Source: JASFQI01 sp050115555 (GTDB taxonomy: Bacteria > Desulfobacterota > DSM-4660 > Desulfatiglandales > HGW-15). Taken from it: a stretch of DNA of 18,483 bases. The stretch spans positions 1-18,483 of the forward strand of contig JASFQI010000064.1 in assembly GCA_050115555.1 (NCBI GenBank). Reading direction: 5' to 3'. The notes beneath the pieces were generated by a model that worked only from the letters and a program-made list of their open reading frames with translations, had not been told where the DNA came from and made no database searches. Each line of letters starts with the position of its first letter. Position 1 is the stretch's first letter. Below, one piece after another: positions 1 through 6,516 of the stretch. The position numbers and the translations under genes were made by a program.

Positions 1-1084
1 TTCTCCTCCTGCCCGGCACGGGCACGAGCCTTCGGCGGAACGTCTTGACGCGCCTGTGGAACCGGATCCGGTGCTGGTCCAGGTACAGGTCCTCCCCTCG
101 CAGCCTGAGGACCGGGATGCCCGGCTGATCGGTCTGCCAGGGGTACTCGCTTCCCGCCTCCCAGACCTCGTAGGAGAAGTTGTCATCCGCTGCTCCGCGG
201 GCGGCCACCACGAGCTGGTAGAAGTCCGGGGCCAGGCCGCCCGAGACCAGGGCGTAGTTTCGGGCAAACTTGAACAGGACTCGAAGCTGGTTCCGGGTGA
301 GCTCCTCCTTGCTGTTCTTCCAGTAATTCCTCTGTGCGATTCGGACGACCTCGGGGTTGACCAGGAGCCGGTCCGGGGCATGCTTCGAGGCACCGGAGCG
401 AAACGATTCGTACCGGCCCGCGAGAAAGGGCATCTCTGTCATCACTTCCCGGCTGGAGTCCTCGTGGAGATGGGCCAGGGAAACGCCCTCCCGGTGACGC
501 CGGCCGATCACCTCGGTCTGGCGCCGCTCCATGAGCTTCAGGATCCCGGGCACGTGGTAGAGGCCTCCCACAAAGAGCACGCGAAGTCCCTCCTGGCTCA
601 GCCGCCTGAGGTGAAAGGCCGTGGTCCGCTCGCGGAGCTCGTCCTCTTCGGTGTACAGATCGTGTTGAAAGGCATCCAGGTAGGCCCGGCAGTAGGCGGC
701 ATGCCCGATGCGCGTGATGGCATAGGGTTCCGGCATGGGGGATCGGTCCAGGGGGTAGTCCTCGGTGTCCCGGTCCACGAAATGAATGGGCAGGTTGTGC
801 TCCTGGGCGAGGCGGATCGCTTCCACCTGGCCGTCCGTGGGCTCGATCAGGAGGTAGATGAACATGCCGTTGTCTTCGACGTAGTGGACCACCGAGAGGA
901 GCGGCAGGCGGCGCACACCGTCCAGGATCGCCTGCTTCAGGGTGGGGGGATACTCCACGGCCACGCAGTCGGGCCGAAACGCCTCGAACTGCCGCCTCAC
1001 CTCCACGGCGAACTCCAGCCGGTTGTGAAGGATGGGGACGAAGCGCACGCCTCTGGACTCGATGGCCCGGTTACTCGTCTTCAT
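1..1084 (-). CDS. TraB/Tiki/ChaN-superfamily-like protein, C-terminus cut by window edge
   Basis: An open frame starts at the ATG at 1084-1082 and runs without a stop to position 1, so at least 361 residues are visible and the end is missing. The start lies inside the last codons of the upstream AAA+ ATPase gene (14-bp overlap), which implies translational coupling. Near the N-terminus I see ILHNRLEFA with His20, followed by VAVEYPP with Glu44; around residues 172-181 there is VGGLYHVPGI with His177. A His and a Glu in an N-terminal strand-helix-strand unit plus a later G-x-x-H-x-P-G-I motif is the pattern of the TraB/Tiki/EreA/ChaN superfamily, whose members include putative peptidases and metal-dependent hydrolases. 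It also recalls DUF5682, found beside MoxR ATPases. A second conserved-looking block, GGLAPDFYQLVVAARG, lies around residues 290-310. The family call is by eye; the coding call is firm, the function is not known. Confidence 0.7.
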   Translation of the reverse strand, partial: MKTSNRAIESRGVRFVPILHNRLEFAVEVRRQFEAFRPDCVAVEYPPTLKQAILDGVRRLPLLSVVHYVEDNGMFIYLLIEPTDGQVEAIRLAQEHNLPIHFVDRDTEDYPLDRSPMPEPYAITRIGHAAYCRAYLDAFQHDLYTEEDELRERTTAFHLRRLSQEGLRVLFVGGLYHVPGILKLMERRQTEVIGRRHREGVSLAHLHEDSSREVMTEMPFLAGRYESFRSGASKHAPDRLLVNPEVVRIAQRNYWKNSKEELTRNQLRVLFKFARNYALVSGGLAPDFYQLVVAARGAADDNFSYEVWEAGSEYPWQTDQPGIPVLRLRGEDLYLDQHRIRFHRRVKTFRRRLVPVPGRRR

Positions 1085-1940
1085 CTTCCTCGAGAATGAT
1101 GTGGAAGTACTCGGCCGCAGACTCCTCTAGGACCATGGAGGCCGCCTCCTTCATGTACTGCATGAGGCGTTCCCGTCGAATCCCGGGAAGGGCGTCCCCG
1201 TCGCTCTGGAGGCGCTTGAGCGCGTACCGGGCGATGTTGATGCCGTCCCGCACCGAGTACCGTTCCTCGGCCTGGTGGGCCGCCTGAAGGAAGTCCACGA
1301 CATACTCCAGGATCTCCTCGTCAGCAAAGGGGAGGTTCTCCTGGAGGATCAGGAGCTCTTCGTCCCGCTCCGGGAAGTCGATGAAGATCTGAGGCTGTAA
1401 ACGGGAATGGATGTAGTCCGGGAGCTCGAAGGTGCTCGCATCGTCGTTCATGGTGGTGCAGAGGCGGAAGTCCGGATGGGCCTTGATCTTGACGCCGGCC
1501 ACGACCGACTCCACGTAGCGGCGGGCGTCCATGAGCGGGGCCAGGGAGGCCCAGCTCTTCTCGCTCATGCGGTTGCCTTCGTCGATCACGGCCACGCCCC
1601 CCTTGATCATGGCGGAGACGATGGAGCTTGCCATGTACTTGATCCTGCCCGCCTCGGAGATCACCGGGGTGACGATCAGGTCCTCGGGCCGCGTGTCCAT
1701 GGTGGCCTGAAAGAGGTACACCTCCCGGTGGAGCATCCGGCCCGAGTGATAGGCGAGTGTCGTCTTTCCAACACCCGGTTTTCCCACCAGCCGGGGATTG
1801 AGCGGGAAGTCTCCCTCCCCGATCACGAGCCACGATGCCAGCACCTGGGCGACCAGCTCCTCCCGGCCCACCCAGGCCATGGGTATCTCGTCGGGCTGGG
1901 TGAGCTGGAGCTCGACCCCGTCGACGGTCACTTTCTCCAT
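1071..1940 (-). CDS. MoxR-type AAA+ ATPase
   Basis: A 289-residue AAA+ ATPase of the MoxR class, cytosolic, expected to act as a chaperone that remodels or activates a partner protein using ATP. Walker A is GKPGVGKT at residues 53-60, Walker B is VAVIDE at 116-121, a sensor-1-like Asn is at 165 in TTMND, and the Ser-Arg-Leu-Gln-Pro at 179-183 sits where the arginine finger is expected. Walker B is followed by GNRMSEKSWASLAPLMDAR, the MoxR-style segment. The ATG at 1940 has an AAGGAGAA ribosome site. The stop overlaps the start of the TraB/Tiki-like gene by 14 bp, so the two are probably made together. MoxR proteins usually have a von Willebrand factor A partner; none is visible here, but the operon continues past the left edge. 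Confidence 0.9.
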   Translation of the reverse strand: MEKVTVDGVELQLTQPDEIPMAWVGREELVAQVLASWLVIGEGDFPLNPRLVGKPGVGKTTLAYHSGRMLHREVYLFQATMDTRPEDLIVTPVISEAGRIKYMASSIVSAMIKGGVAVIDEGNRMSEKSWASLAPLMDARRYVESVVAGVKIKAHPDFRLCTTMNDDASTFELPDYIHSRLQPQIFIDFPERDEELLILQENLPFADEEILEYVVDFLQAAHQAEERYSVRDGINIARYALKRLQSDGDALPGIRRERLMQYMKEAASMVLEESAAEYFHIILEEDEDE

Positions 1941-1979
1941 GACGGTTCTCCTTGATTCGACACGGCGGGGACGCGCATG

Positions 1980-2012
1980 CAGGGACAGCGTGAAAACCCG
2001 TTCACGCCCCTG
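1980..2012. other. Strong hairpin between pocR-like and moxR-like genes
   Basis: Seven base pairs GCGTGAA/TTCACGC (1988-1994 with 2001-2007) are extended, after a three-base bulge, by CAGGG/CCCTG (1980-1984 with 2008-2012). It sits in the 106-bp gap between two genes of the same direction. On the minus strand it is not followed by a run of T, so it is not a standard intrinsic terminator; it could be a processing or attenuation structure. Confidence 0.5.
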
Positions 2013-2046
2013 GAGCGACCCGGCAAAACACCCGGACGGCCCCTGC

Positions 2047-2562
2047 TCATGAAGTCCCCTGCTCGTAGTCCTTGATGATCTTTTCCACCCGTTCGGAGAC
2101 GAAGCGTGCGAGCTCCTCCATCTCCTTTCTCGTTGTGGAAGGCACGGTCTTTGCCAGCTCCTCCACCTGGTCCTCCGGGACGTCCGAAGAGCGGTTGACC
2201 ATGAAGGCGTCCACCTCCCCGTCCTCCACCAGCTTGCCGCAGGCCCCGGCCGCTCCCACGAACTCGTCTTTCACGAAAATGGGGACCACGACCTTGATGA
2301 GGCCGGCGTCGCACTCCTCGATCACGGGCTGTTTGGTGTTCTTGGCCATGGTCGCCATGTTGTTGTGGGCCACCGCGCAGATGAAGGTCTGAGCCTTGGG
2401 GGTCGACTGGATCATCTTGCACAGGTCATTGCCGAAAAAGGACACGTCCGTAAATCCCACGCCCTTGGTGTCGTATACGCGCGGGCGCATCCCGAAACGC
2501 TCCCAGATCTCGTTCTCCAGCTCGGCCCATGTTTCCTTCGGCGAAATATCCGTCAGCTTCAT
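2047..2562 (-). CDS. Stand-alone PocR-type sensory domain protein
   Basis: A 171-residue protein made almost wholly of one PocR-like ligand-binding domain (a PAS/GAF-like fold first seen in the regulator of propanediol use). The start is the ATG at 2562, which has a GGAGGAG ribosome site eight bases upstream; a longer in-frame reading to 2685 has no such site. Hallmarks are Cys48, ICAVAHNNM with Cys62 and His66, ECDAGLIKVVVPIF with Cys84, and GACGKL with Cys108; these Cys/His positions are typical of the family and may bind a metal or a small ligand. There is no DNA-binding, kinase or cyclase domain, and the C-terminus (residues about 128-168) is a charged helix. Known PocR domains are mostly fused to output modules, so this one must act on a separate partner. 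The moxR-like gene lies 106 bp downstream. Confidence 0.85.
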   Translation of the reverse strand: MKLTDISPKETWAELENEIWERFGMRPRVYDTKGVGFTDVSFFGNDLCKMIQSTPKAQTFICAVAHNNMATMAKNTKQPVIEECDAGLIKVVVPIFVKDEFVGAAGACGKLVEDGEVDAFMVNRSSDVPEDQVEELAKTVPSTTRKEMEELARFVSERVEKIIKDYEQGTS

Positions 2563-2871
2563 GCGATCTCCTCCTTGTTTCTCCTGCTCTTTCGGGCCGC
2601 TCCCCGAAACGGCCCTCATCTCGTGCGGGGGAAGTGAATACACGCTGCACGGGTGCGGGGAACCGGCGAAACCGTAAACGCTCAAGCCGGGACTCCTGCC
2701 CTGGATCGGCCCGATTCATCCCTTTGGAATCACCGAGTCCGAGCCTCGAAGAGTGAGTCGGCGAGGCGTAGCATACCACATCGCAAGATCGCGTCAAACG
2801 GAACGCGCCTGCAAGAAAAAAATAAAAAGGGAGTGTGTAAAAGGTTCCCTATGAAAAGGGGGCGACACATG
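2563..2871. other. Long leader and upstream region of the PocR-domain gene, no gene seen
   Basis: About 310 bases with no convincing gene. A promoter candidate for the minus strand lies at 2770-2797, which would give a transcript leader of roughly 200 bases before the ribosome site at 2570-2576. I compared the leader by eye with common riboswitch consensus motifs (cobalamin, TPP, c-di-GMP, glycine) and found no match. Short open frames on both strands here look like chance. Confidence 0.5.
2770..2797 (-). promoter_or_regulatory. Candidate sigma-70 promoter of the PocR-domain gene
   Basis: On the minus strand TTGACG (2797-2792) and TATGCT (2775-2770) are separated by 16 bases. The -35 box matches the consensus in five of six bases, the -10 box in four of six. 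Confidence 0.5.
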
Positions 2872-2911
2872 AAAAGAGGCCTTTGAACCCAGTCCAAAGG
2901 CCTCTTTTTTT
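2872..2911. terminator. Strong bidirectional intrinsic terminator
   Basis: A 14-bp perfect stem, AAAAGAGGCCTTTG paired with CAAAGGCCTCTTTT, encloses a nine-base loop (2886-2894). A T run follows on the plus strand, and on the minus strand the stem itself ends in TTTT. The only nearby gene reading into it is the 52-residue minus-strand protein ending at 2946, so it most likely ends that transcript and also shields the PocR-domain promoter. Confidence 0.85.
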
Positions 2912-2945
2912 GAAATATATGGCACAGAATGCGGGCAGCGAAACT

Positions 2946-3104
2946 TCAGTCGCCAACCGGAACCGCCCGGGATGCATCATCCATGCAATTCTTCAAATCC
3001 TCTTCATCCACTTTCTTTGGGTCCTGGAGATCCATCACACGGCAAACATACTCATTTCCTGCTTTGTCCTTTACCCAAACAAATCTTTTTTCATGCTCGG
3101 CCAT
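2946..3104 (-). CDS. Small hypothetical protein, 52 residues
   Basis: Unrecognised short acidic protein. I chose the ATG at 3104 because a GGAGGGTG ribosome site precedes it; the longer reading to 3206 has none. The product starts MAEHEKRFVWVKDKAG and has an aromatic/charged first half, a strand-like YVCRVMDL and a final helix with DEEDLKNCMDD. Two Cys (in VCRVM and KNCMD) could bind metal or form a disulfide, but there is no CxxC motif. There are no membrane segments. It stands alone: a strong terminator follows within 40 bp and the next upstream gene is 272 bp away. The combination of start site, ribosome site and terminator supports a real gene; the function is unknown. Confidence 0.65.
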   Translation of the reverse strand: MAEHEKRFVWVKDKAGNEYVCRVMDLQDPKKVDEEDLKNCMDDASRAVPVGD

Positions 3105-3376
3105 AACACCCTCCATACGTTCCAAATCCGTTCTTGTTTCCCCCATCCCGGCGAACGCGACCCTTGAGATGGGGCAACCTGATCCACCAACCTTTGCCGA
3201 ATTCAAAGGATTCGACGCACATGTTGTTCCATGATAATCGTTCGCCGTGGGGTGTAAATGGGGGGTTTCCCTCTTTTTTAGTAGGAAAAGACCCCAATGG
3301 TCCTCAAGCGGATGGGGAAAGCGTGCTTTGAAGGGGGATGAGCAGAGTGGGGGAGAATGAAAAGCAGTGACGAGTG
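3105..3376. other. Intergenic stretch, no gene seen
   Basis: About 270 bases between the kinase-like gene and the 52-residue gene. A weak four-base-pair hairpin followed by TTTT on the minus strand (3286-3299) could end the kinase cassette transcript, but I would not rely on it. No good promoter for the downstream small gene was found by eye. Confidence 0.35.
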
Positions 3377-4249
3377 TCAGGCGTGTTCAAGGACCTCGTT
3401 CAGGGCCCTGGGGATGGTGTCCACGATGTCGAGGATTCGGGTGGCCGGTGTGGGCCGCGCATAGGAACCTGCCAGGCGATTGGCTCGCGCTGCGATCACG
3501 GCGGCCTGTTCGAGGTCCATGCCGTTACCCAGGCCGTGCTCGGCCAGTGCGGTGACCAGGCCGGTCAAGGTGTCGCCGGTGCCCCCGATGGCCTCCATGG
3601 CCTCTTCCGAAGGATGGCCCACGGTCTGTAGGATGCCGCTTTGGTCGGCCACGCTGTCCCGGGCGCCCTTGATCAGGAGAAGGCGTGCGGCGTTTCCGTG
3701 TGCATACGCACGGGAGACCAGCTCCGGGACCCGGTTCTCCTCGTGCAGAATAAAGCCGCGCGTGTAAAAGGGGTGCGGCGCGTCCTCATCCGCCAGAAAG
3801 GCCAGCTCCCCCACATCCGGTGTGAAAAGATCAAAGGACTCGGCCTGGCCGCTCATTTTGGCCGCGTACATGAAACCGGCGTCTGCAATGAGGAGAGGCC
3901 TTTGGGCCATTTCCTCCACGGCGAAAAGCACCCGGTTGTGGCCGTCCACGTCCGGCTGGAGGTAGTGAAAGGCGAGGCAGCGAAACGAGGTGTCTCTCAA
4001 GACGTCCGCCAAGTACTCATAAAGCCATCTGCTGCCGTGACCGAGCCCGATGTCGCCCACGAGATACACAAAAGGCGCGGGTGCGCCCAGGACCTCGCAG
4101 GCCTTGATCGCGGCAGCCGCCAGGGCCGGGGTCCCCCGGTTCACCTCCACGCGGCGGCCGTTGACCGCGAGCTCCCCGTCTTCGAGTCCGGCTTCCCCCT
4201 CCTCGAGGGGGAAGTCCGGGTCCGGCACGGTTCCCACTATGGCGAGCAT
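3377..4249 (-). CDS. Ribokinase-fold / NAD(P)H-hydrate dehydratase-like (NnrD-like) enzyme
   Basis: A 290-residue cytosolic protein starting at the ATG at 4249, with AGGAGATG upstream and 13 bp inside the end of the preceding gene, so translation is probably coupled. Motifs of the ribokinase superfamily appear in order: DLFTPDVGELAFLADE in the middle (compare LTPHPGE of NnrD), LLLIKGARDSVAD (compare the LKGA strand), and GGTGDTLTGL, the GTGD anion hole with the catalytic Asp. The N-terminal third does not resemble NnrD and there is no YjeF-N epimerase domain. It is the last gene of the yedE cassette, so it probably acts in the same selenium/sulfur process rather than in NAD(P)HX repair. The substrate is unknown; a sugar-kinase-like or dehydratase activity are both possible. 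Fold confidence is good, reaction confidence low. Confidence 0.75.
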   Translation of the reverse strand: MLAIVGTVPDPDFPLEEGEAGLEDGELAVNGRRVEVNRGTPALAAAAIKACEVLGAPAPFVYLVGDIGLGHGSRWLYEYLADVLRDTSFRCLAFHYLQPDVDGHNRVLFAVEEMAQRPLLIADAGFMYAAKMSGQAESFDLFTPDVGELAFLADEDAPHPFYTRGFILHEENRVPELVSRAYAHGNAARLLLIKGARDSVADQSGILQTVGHPSEEAMEAIGGTGDTLTGLVTALAEHGLGNGMDLEQAAVIAARANRLAGSYARPTPATRILDIVDTIPRALNEVLEHA

Positions 4250-4800
4250 CGTCGGTTCATCTCCTCCCAGGCCAGGTGAAGCGCATACCCGCACAGGGTG
4301 TGGCCGATCTGCCGGGGGTTGGGGGATTTCGACAGGGTTTTGTCTACCATCTCCCGGGCCAGGTAGGGCACGTCCGGGCATCCGCCGCCGGAGATGTTGA
4401 CGATGACACGGGTTCGGGTGTCCACGGTGATCTTCATGTTGGCCGCCCGGACCATGAGGTAATCTCCGAAATCCTTGACCTGGAACAGGTCCACCGGCTT
4501 GAGCAGAGGGCTCGTCACCGGCACCACATCCAGGGGAGGGATCCCTTCCCGGTCCAGGGTGCGCAGGATGTTCAACTCCTCGATGAGCGGAAACTCGACC
4601 ACCAGGTCGCACCCCCGCTGGATCTCCGGCGGGGGTCCCATGACGCGAATCTCCCACCCCTCGGATTTGAGGGAGTTCTCCGCGCGGATGACCTCGCTCG
4701 TGTTCTCAAAGAGCAGGATGCCGCGGCCGGTTTTCCGCCGCGCCTGATCCGCGCGATCCCGAGGCGGGCGCTTCTTTTTCAGGAAGGCCGGAAGGTGCAT
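4237..4800 (-). CDS. DUF3343 (putative Se/S carrier-like) protein with extra Cys-containing C-terminal domain
   Basis: A 187-residue protein in two parts. After a basic N-terminal tail (residues 1-25), residues about 27-75 read GILLFENTSEVIRAEN...VMGPPPEIQRGCDLVVEF, the pattern of DUF3343, a small domain proposed to carry selenium or sulfur on its Cys (here Cys64). Residues about 85-187 are an added domain I do not know, with two notable Cys motifs: SGGGCPDVPYLA (Cys141) and GHTLCGYAL (Cys170), plus Cys185 near the end. The gene begins six bases after the TusA gene and its stop overlaps the next start by 13 bp. The ATG at 4800 has only a modest GGGATGA ribosome site, as is common in coupled genes. 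Lone DUF3343 proteins are about half this length. Confidence 0.75.
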   Translation of the reverse strand: MHLPAFLKKKRPPRDRADQARRKTGRGILLFENTSEVIRAENSLKSEGWEIRVMGPPPEIQRGCDLVVEFPLIEELNILRTLDREGIPPLDVVPVTSPLLKPVDLFQVKDFGDYLMVRAANMKITVDTRTRVIVNISGGGCPDVPYLAREMVDKTLSKSPNPRQIGHTLCGYALHLAWEEMNRRCSP

Positions 4801-4806
4801 GAACGA

Positions 4807-5025
4807 TCATCCCTTCTCGATCACGAGCCGGTACCCCTCGCCTTCCGGTTCCAGCCCCTTCACGTCCCATCCCTTACTGGCCGCAGCCCGGGTCACGTTT
4901 TCCTTGGACGTGTCCGTGTCCACCAATACCACGATCTCTCCTGCGCCCTGCTTCTTGATCTCGTCCAGGGTCATCAGCACCGGCTGGGGGCATGACAGCC
5001 CTCTTGCATCCACGGTCGTGCTCAT
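4807..5025 (-). CDS. TusA/SirA/YedF-family sulfur (selenium) carrier
   Basis: A 72-residue single-domain TusA-family protein. The defining motif ARGLSCPQPVL is at residues 7-17 with the carrier Cys12; the rest follows the usual two-layer fold, ending VKGLEPEGEGYRLVIEKG. In the family this Cys takes a persulfide (or possibly perselenide) and passes it to a partner. It has no C-terminal DsrE-like domain, unlike full-length YedF. The ATG at 5025 follows a GGAGG ribosome site, 18 bp after the yedE-like gene and six bp before the DUF3343 gene. Placement beside a YedE-type channel argues for a role in selenium or sulfur trafficking rather than tRNA thiolation. Confidence 0.92.
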   Translation of the reverse strand: MSTTVDARGLSCPQPVLMTLDEIKKQGAGEIVVLVDTDTSKENVTRAAASKGWDVKGLEPEGEGYRLVIEKG

Positions 5026-5043
5026 GCTCGAATCCTCCTTCCT

Positions 5044-6132
5044 CTACTTTCTCCTCATGGTGAACCCGATAAACAGACACACGGCCAGACCGATGATCAC
5101 GGCGGCGATGCCGTGAGGGCCCACGCCCTTGGGCGAGCTGGCCAGGCCGAAGTTGTGGGCGAACCCGGCTCCCACGATCATCCCCAGGACAAAGACCGCA
5201 GCGTCTCCGTCCCCTTCTCCGGCCAGGAAGAGCTGCCGGCCGGGGCACCCTCCGGCCAGGGCGAACGCCAGCCCGGCCAGGACCATGCCCGCTGCATTCC
5301 ACACGTGCATGGTGTGCGCCACGGGCTGCCCTTCAAACCCCGGATGGAACTGACCTAGGACCAGGTTGGTGAGAAAGGCCAGGACCACGAGCGCCAGTAG
5401 GCCCATGAACAGATGGGTCTGCCGAAACAGGATCAGGTCCCGAAACGCCCCCATGGTGCAGAAACGGCTCCTTTGCGCCAGGAAACCGATGCCCAGCCCC
5501 ACCACGAGGGAGATCAGGATCGAGGCATGCATGGCGCCCGGCCCCTTCAGGCTGTAGAACAGGACGCCGCTCTTCCCCTCTCCCTCTACCTGGGGGAAAA
5601 ACAGGAGGAGCAGCAGAAACCCGAATAGGATCAGGGGCAGGAGCCAGCCCACCGAGGTGTAGGTCTTTTCGGCCCGCCCCAGGTTGTAGCCCTTTTTCAG
5701 GAACAGGGTTCCGATCCAGATACCGATGATCAGCCCGAGAAGCCCCAGGATGGCGTTTCCGTCACCGCCGGCCAGACGTAAAAGGGCTCGCCACGGGCAT
5801 CCCAGGAACACCAGCGCCCCGATCATGGCAAAGGCCCCGAGCACGAAGCGTGTGATGGGTGCGGAACCGGTGCGGGCTCGAAACTCCCCGAAGCTGTATG
5901 CCGCGATGAGGGATCCCAGCACGAAGCCGATGATCTCTGGCCGCATGTACTGCACCACGCCGGCCCGGTGGAGCCCCACGGCCCCGGCGATGTCCCGCTC
6001 AAAGCAGGCCACGCAGATTCCCATGTTGCCGGGATTGCCCAGTTTCTGAAGGAGTGCAGCCAGGATTCCAATCGCTGCCCCTACGCCGATGATGCCCCAT
6101 TTCGTGGCAAACACGTTTTTTCCCTTTGCCAT
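5044..6132 (-). CDS. yedE: YedE/YeeE-family membrane transporter, selenium-metabolism type
   Basis: A 362-residue inner-membrane protein with about ten hydrophobic segments. I start it at the ATG at 6132, preceded by GGAGGTGGGC, rather than 12 codons earlier, since MAKGKNVFATKWG then leads directly into the first membrane helix. Signature motifs of the YedE subgroup linked with selenium use are present: GICVACFERDIAGA (Cys40, Cys43), FLGCPWRALLRLAGGDGNA (Cys112), RSRFCTMGAFRDL, and GGCPGRQLFLAGEGD. These conserved Cys residues line the path in the related thiosulfate channel YeeE. It is the first gene of the cassette with TusA-, DUF3343- and kinase-like genes. The substrate could be a reduced selenium species or a sulfur compound; sequence alone does not decide. 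Confidence 0.88.
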   Translation of the reverse strand: MAKGKNVFATKWGIIGVGAAIGILAALLQKLGNPGNMGICVACFERDIAGAVGLHRAGVVQYMRPEIIGFVLGSLIAAYSFGEFRARTGSAPITRFVLGAFAMIGALVFLGCPWRALLRLAGGDGNAILGLLGLIIGIWIGTLFLKKGYNLGRAEKTYTSVGWLLPLILFGFLLLLLFFPQVEGEGKSGVLFYSLKGPGAMHASILISLVVGLGIGFLAQRSRFCTMGAFRDLILFRQTHLFMGLLALVVLAFLTNLVLGQFHPGFEGQPVAHTMHVWNAAGMVLAGLAFALAGGCPGRQLFLAGEGDGDAAVFVLGMIVGAGFAHNFGLASSPKGVGPHGIAAVIIGLAVCLFIGFTMRRK

Positions 6133-6218
6133 GCCCACCTCCTTGAAAGGATGTTCCGCTCGTATCATCCGATGGACGGCCGACTTCAGGGTCCGCCCCG
6201 GGCCGTATTCCGGGGTGA

Positions 6219-6289
6219 AGCCTACTTGGGAAAAACCAATGAGTCAAACTGGATTTTCCTATAATTAAAACCCGACCCATCGGAAACAA
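6219..6289 (-). promoter_or_regulatory. Candidate promoter region of the yedE cassette
   Basis: Two weak sigma-70-like arrangements face the cassette on the minus strand: TTGTTT (6289-6284), 17 bases, AATTAT (6266-6261); and TTGACT (6247-6242), 17 bases, TAGGCT (6224-6219). The stretch is AT-rich compared with its surroundings. Neither choice is strong. Confidence 0.3.
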
Positions 6290-6447
6290 CGATAAATCGG
6301 CTGGAAGGAGTGGCGAGTGCTGTGGCGGACTGTGACCGGGAAGCCCCTTGAGCTCTATGGCAGCATGGGTGGGGGGATGATGAAGGAAATTAGATGGTTG
6401 TGCTCACGGGTGAGGCTGAGGGGTGATGGAAAAAGGAGGGATCTCAC

Positions 6448-6501
6448 AAAAACCGGGCCTTCCTCACGCACCCGAGATGGGTGTGCGTTGAAAGGCCCGG
6501 T
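6448..6501 (-). terminator. Intrinsic terminator after the DUF5320 gene
   Basis: On the minus strand a perfect ten-base-pair stem ACCGGGCCTT/AAGGCCCGGT (6492-6501 with 6452-6461) is followed by TTTTT. The long loop holds a second stem of CGCACCC-like arms. It lies 15 bp past the DUF5320 stop codon. Confidence 0.8.
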
Positions 6502-6516
6502 GCAGGTTTTCGTCCA

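Noticed and set aside
56..1099. Plus-strand frame of 347 codons at the left edge
   Set aside because: Lies opposite the minus-strand TraB/Tiki-like frame, which has the better motifs, start and coupling with the ATPase gene.
2563..2763. Riboswitch in the PocR-gene leader
   Set aside because: No match by eye to the consensus of cobalamin, TPP, glycine, c-di-GMP or fluoride switches; only a covariance search could reopen this.
3377..6132. Selenocysteine codons in the selenium-type cassette
   Set aside because: No frame in the cassette is interrupted by TGA at a conserved Cys position; all expected Cys are coded as Cys.
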